Assembly (NCBI RefSeq): GCF_003205575.1
Contig: NZ_PYBW01000101.1
Span: forward strand, 1 to 40,288
DNA from: Streptomyces tateyamensis
Lineage (GTDB): Bacteria > Actinomycetota > Actinomycetes > Streptomycetales > Streptomycetaceae
Reading direction: 5' to 3'
Length of the DNA stretch: 40,288 nucleotides
Below, piece after piece: positions 15,758 to 24,149 of the stretch. The position numbers and the translations under genes were made by a program. The notes below the pieces were generated by a model. That model had not been told where the DNA came from. It did no database searches and saw only the letters and a program-made list of their open reading frames with translations. Each line of letters begins with the position of its first letter. Position 1 is the first letter of the stretch.

Positions 15758-17799
15758 TGACGGACCGTCAGAAGGACCGCCCCTGGTTGATGCGCACCTA
15801 CGCGGGCCACTCCACCGCGGCGGACTCCAACGCGCTCTACCGGCGCAACCTGGCGAAGGGCCAGACCGGCCTGTCGGTCGCCTTCGACCTGCCCACCCAG
15901 ACCGGCTACGACGCGGACCACGTGCTGGCCCGCGGCGAGGTCGGCCGGGTCGGCGTGCCGGTGGGCCACGTCGGGGACATGCGCACGCTCTTCGACGGCA
16001 TCCCGCTGGAGCTCACCAACACCTCGATGACCATCAACGCCACCGCCATGTGGCTGCTGGCGCTCTACCAGGTGGTCGCCGAGGAGCAGGGCGCCGACGT
16101 CGCCAAGCTCACCGGCACCACCCAGAACGACATCGTCAAGGAGTACCTGTCGCGCGGGACGCACGTCTTCCCGCCCGGCCCCTCGGTGCGGCTGATCACC
16201 GACATGATCGCCTACACCGTGGCCAACCTCCCCAAGTGGAACCCGATCAACATCTGCAGCTACCACCTGCAGGAGGCCGGGGCCACGCCGGTGCAGGAGA
16301 TCGCCTTCGCGATGTGCACCGCGATCACCGTGCTGGACGCGGTGCGCGACTCCGGCCAGGTGCCGGCCGAGCGGATGGGCGAGGTGGTCGGGCGGATCTC
16401 CTTCTTCGTCAACGCCGGCGTGCGGTTCGTCGAGGAGATGTGCAAGATGCGCGCCTTCGCCCAGCTCTGGGAGAAGGTGACCCGGGAGCGGTACGGCATC
16501 GAGGACGCCAAGCAGCGCCGGTTCCGCTACGGCGTGCAGGTCAACTCGCTCGGCCTGACCGAGGCGCAGCCGGAGAACAACGTCCAGCGGATCGTGCTGG
16601 AGATGCTCGCCGTCACCCTCTCCAAGGACGCGCGGGCCCGTGCGGTCCAGCTGCCCGCCTGGAACGAGGCGCTGGGCCTGCCCCGGCCCTGGGACCAGCA
16701 GTGGTCGCTGCGGATCCAGCAGGTGCTGGCCTACGAGTCGGACCTGCTGGAGTACGGCGACCTCTTCAACGGCTCGACCGTGGTCGAGGCCAAGACCGCC
16801 GAGCTGCTGGCCGGCGCCGAGGCCGAGATCGCCAAGGTGATGGCGCAGGGCGGCGTGGTCGCGGCCGTCGAGTCCGGGTACCTCAAGTCGGCGCTGGTCG
16901 CCTCGCACGCCGAGCGGCGGGCCCGGATCGAGTCCGGCGAGGACAAGATCATCGGGGTGAACTGCTTCGACACCACCGAGGAGAGCCCGCTCACCGCCGA
17001 CCTGGACACCGCGATCATGGTGGTGGACCCGGCCAGCGAGCAGTCCGTGCTGACGGCGCTCCAGCAGTGGCGCGCCGAGCGGGACGAGGCCGCGGCGCAG
17101 CGGGCGCTGGCGGCGCTCAAGGCGACCGCCGCCACCGAGCAGAACCTGATGGCCGCCACCCTGGCCTGCGCCCGGGCGGGGGTGACCACCGGCGAGTGGT
17201 CCTTCGCGCTGCGCGAGGTGTTCGGCGAGTACCGGGCCCCCACCGGGGTGGGCGGTGCGCCGATCGCGGTGGCCGCCGAGCCCGGCGGCGAACTGGCCCG
17301 GGTGCGCGCCGCGGTGGCCGCCACCGCGGCCGAGCTGGGCGTGGACAAGCTGCGCCTGCTGGTCGGCAAGCCCGGCCTGGACGGGCACTCCAACGGCGCC
17401 GAGCAGATCGCGGTGCGGGCCCGGGACGCCGGCTTCGAGGTGGTCTACCAGGGCATCCGGCTGACCCCCGAGCAGATCGTCTCGGCCGCGGTGGCCGAGG
17501 ACGTGCACTGCGTGGGACTGTCCATCCTCTCCGGGGCGCACCCGGAGCTGGTGCCGGACGTGCTGCAGCGGCTGCGCCGGGCGGGGGTGGAGGATGTCCC
17601 GGTGATCGTCGGTGGCATCATCCCCGCTGCGGACGCCGAGGCCCTCAAGGCCGCCGGTGTCGCCGCGGTCTTCACCCCGAAGGACTTCGGCATCACGACC
17701 ATCATCGGCCGGATCGTCGACGAGATCCGGCTGGCCAACCGGCTCGACCCGATCGACCTCGTCCGGATCCCCCAGAGTATGGAAGAGACCCTCGCATGA
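15757..17799 (+). CDS. ecm: Ethylmalonyl-CoA mutase (B12-dependent)
   Basis: 680 residues, starting on the last base of the ccr stop (TGATG). It isomerises (2R)-ethylmalonyl-CoA to (2S)-methylsuccinyl-CoA with adenosylcobalamin. The substrate TIM barrel begins RTYAGHSTAADSNALYRRNLAKGQTGLSVAFDLPTQ and includes TMTINATAMW. The cobalamin domain at about 535-665 has the DxHxxG motif Asp542-Gly-His544-Ser-Asn-Gly, the SxL segment GLSILSG and the GG turn VIVGGIIP. The two halves are joined by an Ala-rich linker. Position directly after ccr separates it from methylmalonyl-CoA mutase, which has a similar large-subunit sequence. Its cofactor could come from the B12 genes further along the window. Confidence 0.93.
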   Translation: MTDRQKDRPWLMRTYAGHSTAADSNALYRRNLAKGQTGLSVAFDLPTQTGYDADHVLARGEVGRVGVPVGHVGDMRTLFDGIPLELTNTSMTINATAMWLLALYQVVAEEQGADVAKLTGTTQNDIVKEYLSRGTHVFPPGPSVRLITDMIAYTVANLPKWNPINICSYHLQEAGATPVQEIAFAMCTAITVLDAVRDSGQVPAERMGEVVGRISFFVNAGVRFVEEMCKMRAFAQLWEKVTRERYGIEDAKQRRFRYGVQVNSLGLTEAQPENNVQRIVLEMLAVTLSKDARARAVQLPAWNEALGLPRPWDQQWSLRIQQVLAYESDLLEYGDLFNGSTVVEAKTAELLAGAEAEIAKVMAQGGVVAAVESGYLKSALVASHAERRARIESGEDKIIGVNCFDTTEESPLTADLDTAIMVVDPASEQSVLTALQQWRAERDEAAAQRALAALKATAATEQNLMAATLACARAGVTTGEWSFALREVFGEYRAPTGVGGAPIAVAAEPGGELARVRAAVAATAAELGVDKLRLLVGKPGLDGHSNGAEQIAVRARDAGFEVVYQGIRLTPEQIVSAAVAEDVHCVGLSILSGAHPELVPDVLQRLRRAGVEDVPVIVGGIIPAADAEALKAAGVAAVFTPKDFGITTIIGRIVDEIRLANRLDPIDLVRIPQSMEETLA

Positions 17800-18755
17800 C
17801 CGTCAACCGCCTTCGCCCCCGCCGCTCCTGCCTCGCGGTGCCCGGCTCCAACCCGCGCTTCCTGGAGAAGGCCCAGGGCCTGCCGGCCGACCAGGTCTTC
17901 CTGGACCTGGAGGACGCCTGCGCCCCGCTGGTCAAGGAGAGCGCCCGGCACACCATCGTCGACGCGCTGAACAACGGCGACTGGGGCGGCAAGACCAAGG
18001 TGGTCCGGGTCAACGACTGGACCACGCACTGGACCTACCGCGACGTGATCACCGTGGTCGAGGGCGCCGGCCCGAACCTGGACTGCATCATGCTGCCCAA
18101 GGTGCAGGACGCCGAGCAGGTCAAGGCGCTGGACCTGCTGCTCACCCAGATCGAGAAGACCATGGGCTTCGAGGTCGGCAAGATCGGCATCGAGGCGCAG
18201 ATCGAGAACGCCAAGGGCCTGATCAACGTCGACACGATCGCCACCGCCTCGCCGCGGCTGGAGACCATCATCTTCGGCCCGGCCGACTTCATGGCCTCGA
18301 TCAACATGAAGTCCCTGGTGGTCGGCGAGCAGCCGCCCGGCTACCCGGCCGACGCCTACCACTACATCCTGATGCGGATCCTGATGGCCGCGCGGGCCAA
18401 CGACCTGCAGGCGATCGACGGTCCCTACCTGCAGATCCGCAACCAGGAGGGGTACCGCGAGGTGGCCGGCCGGGCCGCCGCGCTGGGCTTCGACGGCAAG
18501 TGGGTGCTGCACCCGGACCAGGTCGCCGCCGCGAACGAGATCTTCTCGCCCTCGCAGGAGGACTACGACCACGCCGAGCTGATCCTGGACGCCTACAACT
18601 GGTGCACCTCGGAGGCCGGCGGCTTCAAGGGCTCGGCGATGCTCGGCGACGAGATGATCGACGAGGCCAGCCGCAAGATGGCCCTGGTGATCTCCGGCAA
18701 GGGCCGCGCCGCGGGCATGACCCGGCTGTCCAAGTTCGAAGCCCCGGAGGCCTGA
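17796..18755 (+). CDS. mcl1: HpcH/HpaI-family CoA-ester lyase (malyl-/beta-methylmalyl-CoA lyase)
   Basis: 319 residues; ATGA overlap of 4 nt with ecm. It is a citrate-lyase-beta/malyl-CoA-lyase-type aldolase: RRSCLAVPGSNPRFLEKA, the metal-binding acid segment VFLDLEDACAP, IGIEAQIENAKGL and FGPADFMASI follow in the expected order, then WVLHPDQVAAANEIFSPS. In the pathway it cleaves beta-methylmalyl-CoA to glyoxylate and propionyl-CoA, and may also condense glyoxylate with acetyl-CoA to malyl-CoA. Assignment to Mcl1 rests on the position between ecm and the MaoC hydratase. By sequence alone it is a CoA-ester lyase of this superfamily. The length is typical. Confidence 0.82.
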   Translation: MTVNRLRPRRSCLAVPGSNPRFLEKAQGLPADQVFLDLEDACAPLVKESARHTIVDALNNGDWGGKTKVVRVNDWTTHWTYRDVITVVEGAGPNLDCIMLPKVQDAEQVKALDLLLTQIEKTMGFEVGKIGIEAQIENAKGLINVDTIATASPRLETIIFGPADFMASINMKSLVVGEQPPGYPADAYHYILMRILMAARANDLQAIDGPYLQIRNQEGYREVAGRAAALGFDGKWVLHPDQVAAANEIFSPSQEDYDHAELILDAYNWCTSEAGGFKGSAMLGDEMIDEASRKMALVISGKGRAAGMTRLSKFEAPEA

Positions 18756-18756
18756 C

Positions 18757-19257
18757 ATGCAGTTCGGACGCACCTACGAGGAGTTCGAGGTCGGCGCGGT
18801 GTACAAGCACTGGCCCGGCAAGACGGTCACCGAGTACGACGACCACCTCTTCTGCCTGCTGACCATGAACCACCACCCGCTCCACATGGACGCCAACTAT
18901 GCGGAGAACATCACGGACTTCAAGAAGAACGTGGTGGTGGGCAACTACATCTACTCGCTGCTGCTCGGCATGTCCGTCCCGGACGTCTCGGGCAAGGCGA
19001 TCGCCAACCTGGAGATCGAGTCGCTGCGCCACGTCGCGCCGACCTTCCACGGCGACACCCTCTACGGCGAGACCACGGTCCTGGACAAGAACGTCACCTC
19101 CAAGCCCGACCGCGGCATCGTGTACGTCGAGACCAAGGGCTACAAGCAGGACGGCACGGTCGTCTGCATCTTCCGCCGCAAGGTGATGGTGCCCACCGCG
19201 GCCTACATCCAGGAGCGCGGCGGCGAACAGCCCGGCCGCCCGACCCCGCTCTCCTGA
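18757..19257 (+). CDS. mch: MaoC-family hydratase (putative mesaconyl-CoA hydratase)
   Basis: 166 residues; one base after the previous stop, with GGAGG at 18744-18748. It is a single hot-dog fold with the hydratase active-site segment TEYDDHLFCLLTMNHHPLHMD, where an Asp and the His of HPLHMD should form the dyad, followed by VVGNYIYSLLLGMS. In the pathway this step hydrates mesaconyl-C1-CoA to beta-methylmalyl-CoA. The classical Mch of Rhodobacter and Chloroflexus is about twice as long (two hot-dog domains), so this single-domain form must dimerise to build an active site. The mesaconyl-CoA assignment is from context. A palindrome and a strong terminator follow. Confidence 0.78.
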   Translation: MQFGRTYEEFEVGAVYKHWPGKTVTEYDDHLFCLLTMNHHPLHMDANYAENITDFKKNVVVGNYIYSLLLGMSVPDVSGKAIANLEIESLRHVAPTFHGDTLYGETTVLDKNVTSKPDRGIVYVETKGYKQDGTVVCIFRRKVMVPTAAYIQERGGEQPGRPTPLS

Positions 19258-19307
19258 CCCACGCCGTTCTGGCCCCACGAACACCCGGGGGCGGGCGCCG
19301 TCATCGC

Positions 19308-19324
19308 CCTGACCTCCGGTCAGG
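19308..19324. promoter_or_regulatory. 17-bp palindrome between mch and mcd
   Basis: CCTGACCTCCGGTCAGG is perfectly symmetrical (7-bp arms, 3-bp centre) and abuts the next hairpin. It could be an operator for the separate transcription of the acyl-CoA dehydrogenase gene or part of a compound terminator. Confidence 0.35.
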
Positions 19325-19358
19325 GGGCGCCGCGGAAGTCACGCTCCGCGGCGCCCCC
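19323..19358 (+). terminator. Terminator between mch and mcd
   Basis: A perfect 14-bp inverted repeat (19323-19336 with 19345-19358) has an 8-nt loop, 65 bp after the mch stop. It suggests that mcd has its own promoter or depends on read-through. Confidence 0.7.
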
Positions 19359-19398
19359 GAACCTCCTCACAACCCTCGACAGACTTCGGAGCCGCACG

Positions 19399-20601
19399 AT
19401 GGGACGCCTCGCACAGACCGACGGCCTCACCGAGATCCAGCGGGACATCCTCGCCACCGTGCGGGAGTTCGTGGACAAGGAGATCATCCCGGTCGCCACC
19501 GAGCTTGAGCACCGGGACGAGTACCCGACCGCGATCGTGGAGGGCATGAAGCAGCTGGGCCTGTTCGGCCTGACCATCCCCGAGGAGTACGGCGGCCTCG
19601 GCGAGTCGCTGCTCACCTACGCCCTGGTGGTGGAGGAGATCGCGCGCGGCTGGATGTCGGTCTCCGGCATCGTCAACACGCACTTCATCGTCGCCCACAT
19701 GATCAACGCGCACGGCACCCAGGAGCAGAAGGACTACTTCCTGCCCAAGATGGCGGCCGGCGAGATCCGCGGCGCCTTCTCGATGTCCGAGCCGGCCCTC
19801 GGCTCCGACGTGGCGGCGATCTCCACCAAGGGCGTCAAGGACGGGGACTACTACGTCCTGAACGGCCAGAAGATGTGGCTGACCAACGGCGGCAGCTCGA
19901 CCCTGGTCGCGGTGCTCTGCAAGACCGACGAGGGCGGCTCCACCCCGTACAAGAACATGACCACCTTCCTGATCGAGAAGACGGCCGGCTTCGGCCCGAA
20001 CCCGACCGTCCCGGGCCTGACTGTGCCCGGCAAGATCGAGAAGATGGGCTACAAGGGCGTCGACACCACCGAGCTGGTGCTGCAGGACGTCCGGATCCCG
20101 GCCGACCGGATCCTCGGCGGGGTCCCCGGCCGCGGCTTCTACCAGATGATGGACGGCGTCGAGGTCGGCCGGGTCAACGTGGCCGCCCGCGGCTGCGGCG
20201 TCGCCCGCCGCGCCTTCGAGCTGGGCATCGCCTACGCCCAGCAGCGCACCACCTTCGGCAAGAAGATCGCCGAGCACCAGGCGATCCAGTTCAAGCTGGC
20301 CGAGATGGCCACCAAGGTCGAGGCCGCGCACCAGATGATGGTGATGGCCGCCCGCAAGAAGGACAGCGGCCACCGCAACGACCTCGAGGCCGGCATGGCC
20401 AAGTACCTGGCCTCGGAGTACTGCAAGGAGGTCGTCGAGGACTCCTTCCGGATCCACGGCGGCTACGGCTTCTCCAAGGAGTACGAGATCGAGCGCCTCT
20501 ACCGGGAGGCCCCGATGCTGCTGATCGGCGAGGGCACCGCCGAGATCCAGAAGATGATCGTCGGCCGCCGGCTGCTCGAGGAGTACAAGCTCGCCGACTG
20601 A
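19399..20601 (+). CDS. mcd: Acyl-CoA dehydrogenase (putative methylsuccinyl-CoA dehydrogenase)
   Basis: 400 residues from ATG 19399. It is a complete FAD acyl-CoA dehydrogenase: FGLTIPEEYGGLG, the FAD/substrate loop MSEPALGSD, GQKMWLTNGG, RTTFGKKIAEHQAIQFKLAEMA and RIHGGYGFSKEYEIERLYREAP. The catalytic Glu is in GEGTAEIQ. In this cluster it should oxidise (2S)-methylsuccinyl-CoA to mesaconyl-CoA. The best-studied Mcd proteins (Rhodobacter) are about 150 residues longer, so this belongs to the shorter actinobacterial type and the substrate is inferred from position. A 15-bp-stem terminator closes the cluster. Confidence 0.82.
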   Translation: MGRLAQTDGLTEIQRDILATVREFVDKEIIPVATELEHRDEYPTAIVEGMKQLGLFGLTIPEEYGGLGESLLTYALVVEEIARGWMSVSGIVNTHFIVAHMINAHGTQEQKDYFLPKMAAGEIRGAFSMSEPALGSDVAAISTKGVKDGDYYVLNGQKMWLTNGGSSTLVAVLCKTDEGGSTPYKNMTTFLIEKTAGFGPNPTVPGLTVPGKIEKMGYKGVDTTELVLQDVRIPADRILGGVPGRGFYQMMDGVEVGRVNVAARGCGVARRAFELGIAYAQQRTTFGKKIAEHQAIQFKLAEMATKVEAAHQMMVMAARKKDSGHRNDLEAGMAKYLASEYCKEVVEDSFRIHGGYGFSKEYEIERLYREAPMLLIGEGTAEIQKMIVGRRLLEEYKLAD

Positions 20602-20613
20602 CCGGCCCTTGCG

Positions 20614-20653
20614 CCCGCGGGGCTCGCGCCCGGTCGGACGCGAGCCCCGCGGG
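20614..20653 (+). terminator. Terminator of the ethylmalonyl-CoA cluster
   Basis: CCCGCGGGGCTCGCG (20614-20628) pairs perfectly over 15 bp with 20639-20653; the loop is 10 nt. It begins 12 bp after the mcd stop. Confidence 0.85.
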
Positions 20654-20923
20654 TGCTCCCACGCGCCCTGCGGCGTCCTCCCCGAGGCTGAGATATGGCT
20701 CACGCATCTTGACGCGGTCCTTGGGAACCGGGAGGCGGCCAGCTACGGTCGTATACATAGCGCGTGCCCTCCGGCACGGCAGGCGACAGTTGAACGAGCA
20801 GGCGGGTTGCCCACCTACCGCCTGCTCCCGATAGCATCCACCGGGACAGCAGCTGTCCCCTTATCACCCGATCCCCGCGGTGGCCCGTCCAGTGGTCCAG
20901 ATCCCCCGCGACAAAGGTCTTCG
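20654..20923 (+). promoter_or_regulatory. Promoter and leader of psd-pssA
   Basis: The mcd-psd gap contains no gene. A candidate promoter is TTGGGA (20721-20726), a 17-bp spacer and TACGGT (20744-20749), the streptomycete-style -10. The predicted leader of about 165 nt holds two inverted repeats: CGTGCC-CTCC-GGCACG (20763-20778) and a 10-bp stem with a 12-nt loop (20796-20827). These may be attenuator or stability hairpins; their function is not established. Confidence 0.4.
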
Positions 20924-21616
20924 ATGCCCCTCAGCCCGTCCCCGCACACCTCCGTCACCGAGCGCGACGCGCTCGCGTCCGAGACGACGGGTCGGCGACC
21001 CCGCGTGACCATCGCGCGCGGAGCCACCCCGTGGTTCGTCCCGACGCTGGCCACCGCGGCCCTCACCACCGCTCTCACCAAGCGGAACGGCAAGTGGGCC
21101 CTGGCGGCGGTACCGGCCTGCGCGCTCAGCGCCGGCATGCTGTGGTTCTTCCGCGACCCCGAGCGCGAGATCAGCACCGGCAGAGTGATCTCGCCTGCCG
21201 ACGGAGTGGTGCAGAGCATCGACGCGTGGCCGGACGGCCGCACCCGCGTGGCCATCTTCATGAGCCCGCTCAACGTGCACGTCAACCGGGCCCCGCTGCC
21301 CGGCACCGTGACCTCCGTCGAGCACATCGCGGGCGGCTTCGTACCGGCGTTCAACAAGGACAGCGACCGCAACGAGCGGGTCGTCTGGCACTTCGACACC
21401 GAGCTCGGCGACATCGAGATGGTGCAGATCGCGGGCGCCGTGGCGCGCCGCATCGTGCCGTACGTGCCGGCCGGTACCAAGGTCGAGCAGGGCGAGCGGA
21501 TCGGCCTGATCCGCTTCGGCTCCCGCGTCGACACCTACCTGCCGGCCGGCGTCGAGGTCGGCGTCACGGTCGGCCAGAAGACGACGGCAGGGGTGACACG
21601 CCTTGACCGTGACTGA
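20924..21616 (+). CDS. psd: Phosphatidylserine decarboxylase
   Basis: 230 residues from ATG 20924, with AAAGG 8 nt upstream. It converts phosphatidylserine to phosphatidylethanolamine. This is the short (archaeal/type II) form: WFFRDPERE, ISPADGVVQSID, IFMSPLNVHVNRAPLPGTV, FNKDSDRNERV and the self-cleavage site RFGSRVD. In the last, the Ser of Gly-Ser becomes the pyruvoyl prosthetic group. The hydrophobic N-terminal stretch (about 36-75) should bind the membrane. It overlaps the downstream synthase gene by 14 nt, so the two steps are translated together. Confidence 0.95.
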   Translation: MPLSPSPHTSVTERDALASETTGRRPRVTIARGATPWFVPTLATAALTTALTKRNGKWALAAVPACALSAGMLWFFRDPEREISTGRVISPADGVVQSIDAWPDGRTRVAIFMSPLNVHVNRAPLPGTVTSVEHIAGGFVPAFNKDSDRNERVVWHFDTELGDIEMVQIAGAVARRIVPYVPAGTKVEQGERIGLIRFGSRVDTYLPAGVEVGVTVGQKTTAGVTRLDRD

Positions 21617-22496
21617 TCCCGAGACCCTGGTCGGCCTCGGCGACTCGGACGAGACCGAGCTGCGCCGGCGCCGCTGGGCGCGCGACCGCGAACTGCGGGC
21701 GCCGCGCTCGCCGCAGACCCTGTCCACCGCCGACTTCCTGACCCTGGGAAACGCGGTCTGCGGGTTTCTGGCGATCTACTCGATCACCACGAACATGCTC
21801 ATCCCGCACATCAACGGGACCGGCGACGGCACCAGCGGCATGGTCCGGCACGGCGCCGCGACCGCCGTGACGCTGCTGCTGATCGGCTCCATGTGCGACC
21901 TTTTCGACGGCCTGGTGGCCCGCAAGCTGCGCTCCTCGGCGCTGGGCGCGGAGCTGGACAACCTGGCCGACCTGATCAGCTTCGGCATCGCCCCCGCCTA
22001 CTTCGTGGCGGTCTGGGGCATCGTCGGCGGCCCGGGCAGCAGCCAGGGCCTGTCCGCCTTCATCGCGCTCACCGTGCTGCTCGCGGTGGTGCTGCGCCTG
22101 GCCCGGTTCTCCGCGGTCAAGATGCGGCCCGGGGTGTTCCAGGGCATGCCCTGCCCGATGGGCGCCATGACGGTGATCGCCATCGTGCTGCTCGACCCGC
22201 CGTTCCTGGCCGGCCTGCTGGCCATCTTCGGCGTCGCCTACCTGATGGTCAGCCAGGTCGAGTACCCCAAGCCGCAGGGCCTGCTGGCCACCGCGACGCT
22301 GGCCTGGATCGTGGTCTCGATCGGCTGCCTGGCCGCCTGGGCGGCCGGCCTGCCCGGTGGTGACGTGCTGATGCACATCGGCGCCTTCGCCCAGATCGCG
22401 CTGGCCGCGATGGCCCCGCTGCTGGTGATCCGGCGCAAGGTCGGCCAGAAGGTCGGCGACGTGCGGGCCCGGCGGGCCGGCGCGCGGGACTGCTGA
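21603..22496 (+). CDS. pssA: CDP-diacylglycerol-serine O-phosphatidyltransferase
   Basis: 297 residues from TTG 21603, preferred because AGGGG lies about 9 nt upstream; GTG 21609 is an alternative. The CDP-alcohol phosphatidyltransferase signature DG-x2-AR-x8-G-x3-D-x3-D is present (DGLVARKL...GAELDNLAD). About eight hydrophobic segments follow an Arg-rich cytoplasmic N-terminus. It makes phosphatidylserine, the substrate of Psd encoded just upstream in the same operon. A very long terminator, shared with the convergent exporter gene, follows 15 bp after the stop. Confidence 0.94.
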   Translation: MTVTDPETLVGLGDSDETELRRRRWARDRELRAPRSPQTLSTADFLTLGNAVCGFLAIYSITTNMLIPHINGTGDGTSGMVRHGAATAVTLLLIGSMCDLFDGLVARKLRSSALGAELDNLADLISFGIAPAYFVAVWGIVGGPGSSQGLSAFIALTVLLAVVLRLARFSAVKMRPGVFQGMPCPMGAMTVIAIVLLDPPFLAGLLAIFGVAYLMVSQVEYPKPQGLLATATLAWIVVSIGCLAAWAAGLPGGDVLMHIGAFAQIALAAMAPLLVIRRKVGQKVGDVRARRAGARDC

Positions 22497-22511
22497 GACC
22501 CGGACGACGTA

Positions 22512-22557
22512 CGGCTGCGGCCCCGGAACCCCTCCTCGGGTTCCGGGGCCGCAGCCG
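22512..22557. terminator. Bidirectional terminator between pssA and the EamA gene
   Basis: A perfect 20-bp inverted repeat (22512-22531 with 22538-22557), extended by an A-T pair, encloses a 6-nt loop. It sits between two convergent genes, 10 bp from the EamA stop. Confidence 0.88.
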
Positions 22558-22566
22558 TTTCCGCCG

Positions 22567-23508
22567 TCAGACCTCCACGGGCACCGGCTGCGGCGCGGGC
22601 GCCTCCTGCGGCGCCTGGACCGCCCGGCGCGGGGCCCGGGGCTGGCCGGCCACCAGGGCGCCCAGGGCCAGCAGCAGGCCGAGCAGCTGCCAGGCGGTCA
22701 GCGTCTGGTCCAGCACCAGCAGGCCGCCGGTGGTGGCCACCACCGGGTTGATCAGGCCCAGGAAGGAGGCCGGGCCGGCGCCGAGGCGGTCGATGCCGCG
22801 GAACCAGAGGACGTAGGCCAGCGCGGTGCCGAACAGGCCCAGGTAGGCGAAGCCGAGCAGGTTGGCGCCGGTCAGCGCGGGCGGGGCCCCCTCGGTGAAC
22901 GCCGCCACCGGGACCAGGAAGAGCCCGCCGATCACCAGCTGCCAGGACGTCAGGTCCAGCATGCTGACCCCCTCGGGCCGGCCCCAGCGCCGGGCGAGCA
23001 CGGTGCCCATCGCCATCAGCGCGATCCCGCCCACCATCGCGGCCACGCCGGGCCCGTCCAGCCGGGCGCCGCTCTTGAGCACCATCAGCGCCACCCCGGC
23101 GACCCCGACCAGACCGGCCAGCAGCGCCTGCCGGGTGGGCCGCAGGCTCAGCACCGGGATCGACAGGAAGGCGACCAGCAGCGGCTGGATCGCCCCGATG
23201 GTGGAGGCCACCCCACCGGGCAGCCGGTAGGCGCCGATGAAGATCAGCGGCATGAAGAGCCCGATGTTGAGCATCCCGAGCACCGCGGCCCGGCCCCACC
23301 AGCGCCCGCGCGGCAGCTTGCGGCCGATCGCCAGCAGGATCAGCCCGGCGGGCAGCGACCGCAGCACCGCCGCCAGCATCGGGCGGTGCTCCGGCAGCAG
23401 CTGGGTGGTGACCAGGTAGGTGGTCCCCCAGGCCGCCGGGGCCAGCGCCGCCGTCAGCGTCACACCCAGTCGTCCGGCTCCGGATCGGCCCGTACGCATC
23501 CCACCCAT
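22567..23508 (-). CDS. EamA/DMT-family exporter
   Basis: 313 residues. It has ten predicted membrane helices in two EamA repeats (about 15-145 and 155-290), with the family markers AAWGTTYLVTTQLLPEHRP at the start, RSLPAGLILL and LNIGLFMPLIFIGAYRLPGGVASTIGAIQPLLVAFLS. The C-terminal 25 residues are Pro/Ala-rich and cytoplasmic. It is a drug/metabolite-transporter-type efflux protein of unknown substrate. Divergent transcription from a MarR gene with shared palindromic sites suggests an inducible resistance or efflux pair. A TTGACG (-35, minus strand, 23574-23579) with GATATT (23550-23555) at 18 bp is the likely promoter and overlaps the first palindrome. Confidence 0.88.
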   Translation of the reverse strand: MGGMRTGRSGAGRLGVTLTAALAPAAWGTTYLVTTQLLPEHRPMLAAVLRSLPAGLILLAIGRKLPRGRWWGRAAVLGMLNIGLFMPLIFIGAYRLPGGVASTIGAIQPLLVAFLSIPVLSLRPTRQALLAGLVGVAGVALMVLKSGARLDGPGVAAMVGGIALMAMGTVLARRWGRPEGVSMLDLTSWQLVIGGLFLVPVAAFTEGAPPALTGANLLGFAYLGLFGTALAYVLWFRGIDRLGAGPASFLGLINPVVATTGGLLVLDQTLTAWQLLGLLLALGALVAGQPRAPRRAVQAPQEAPAPQPVPVEV

Positions 23509-23531
23509 GGGACATCCCCCTCAACGTTGAG

Positions 23532-23598
23532 TATCTGAACGTTGAGATAAATATCCTCCCGGAAGCCTGCGAACGTCAAGTATCTCAACGCTAAGATA
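23532..23598. promoter_or_regulatory. Two MarR-type operators between EamA and marR genes
   Basis: TATCTGAACGTTGAGATA (23532-23549) is an 18-bp palindrome with one mismatched pair. TATCTCAACGCTAAGATA (23581-23598) is a second, weaker copy 49 bp away. An extra core, TCAACGTTGA, is at 23521-23530. The A/T-rich arms stand out in this GC-rich genome. Site 1 overlaps the likely EamA -10 box and site 2 lies upstream of marR, so the MarR protein probably represses both genes until it binds a ligand. Confidence 0.7.
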
Positions 23599-23645
23599 TT
23601 TATCGAGCGCCCTACCCGGGCGCCGGGAGCCGAGGAGGCCGGAGC

Positions 23646-24149
23646 ATGTCGGAGCGGGACGCCCTGGACGTCATCACGGACCAGTGGGCCGGGGAGCGCC
23701 CGGACCTGGACCTGGTGCCGATCGCCCTGATCGGCCGCCTCAAGCGGGTGCACCAGCACGTGGACCAGGGCATGCGGGACCACTTCGCGCAGTATGGCCT
23801 GGACGTCTCCGAGTTCGACGTCCTGGCCACCCTGCGCCGCTCCGCCCCGTCCTACCAGCTCACCGCCGGGGCGCTGCTCCAGTCGGCCATGGTCACCTCG
23901 GGCGCCATCACCAACCGGGTGGACCGGCTGGTGGCCAAGGGCCTGGTCGAGCGGCGGCCCTCCCCCACCGACCGGCGCGCGGTGCTGATCGGGCTGACCC
24001 CGGCCGGCTGGGAGCTGATCGACTCGATGCTGACCGGGCACGTCGCCAACGAGGAGCGGCTGATCGGCGCCCTGACAGGCGAGGAACGGGCCCAGCTGAG
24101 CGCACTGCTGGGCAAGCTGCTGCGGACGTACGAAGGCACCGACCGCTGA
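23646..24149 (+). CDS. MarR-family regulator
   Basis: 167 residues from ATG 23646, with GAGGAGG about 7 nt upstream. The winged helix is clear: VSEFDVLATLRRSAPSYQLTAGALLQSAMVTSGAITNRVDRLVAKGLVERRPSPTDRRAVLIGLTPAGWELI (about 57-127), including the wing DRR. It is divergent from the EamA exporter, with palindromic sites between them, so it is probably the local repressor. The last five codons (Glu-Gly-Thr-Asp-Arg) form the left arm of the terminator, and the stop codon is the loop. Confidence 0.9.
   Translation: MSERDALDVITDQWAGERPDLDLVPIALIGRLKRVHQHVDQGMRDHFAQYGLDVSEFDVLATLRRSAPSYQLTAGALLQSAMVTSGAITNRVDRLVAKGLVERRPSPTDRRAVLIGLTPAGWELIDSMLTGHVANEERLIGALTGEERAQLSALLGKLLRTYEGTDR

Noticed and set aside
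15592..17541. Long minus-strand frames opposite ecm and many similar ones throughout
   Set aside because: High-GC genomes produce long shadow frames; these lack domains, ribosome-binding sites and sensible composition.
17796..18755. Reading this gene as citrate lyase beta subunit
   Set aside because: No alpha or gamma subunit genes are nearby, and it is coupled to ecm in an ethylmalonyl-CoA cluster, so a malyl/methylmalyl-CoA lyase fits better.
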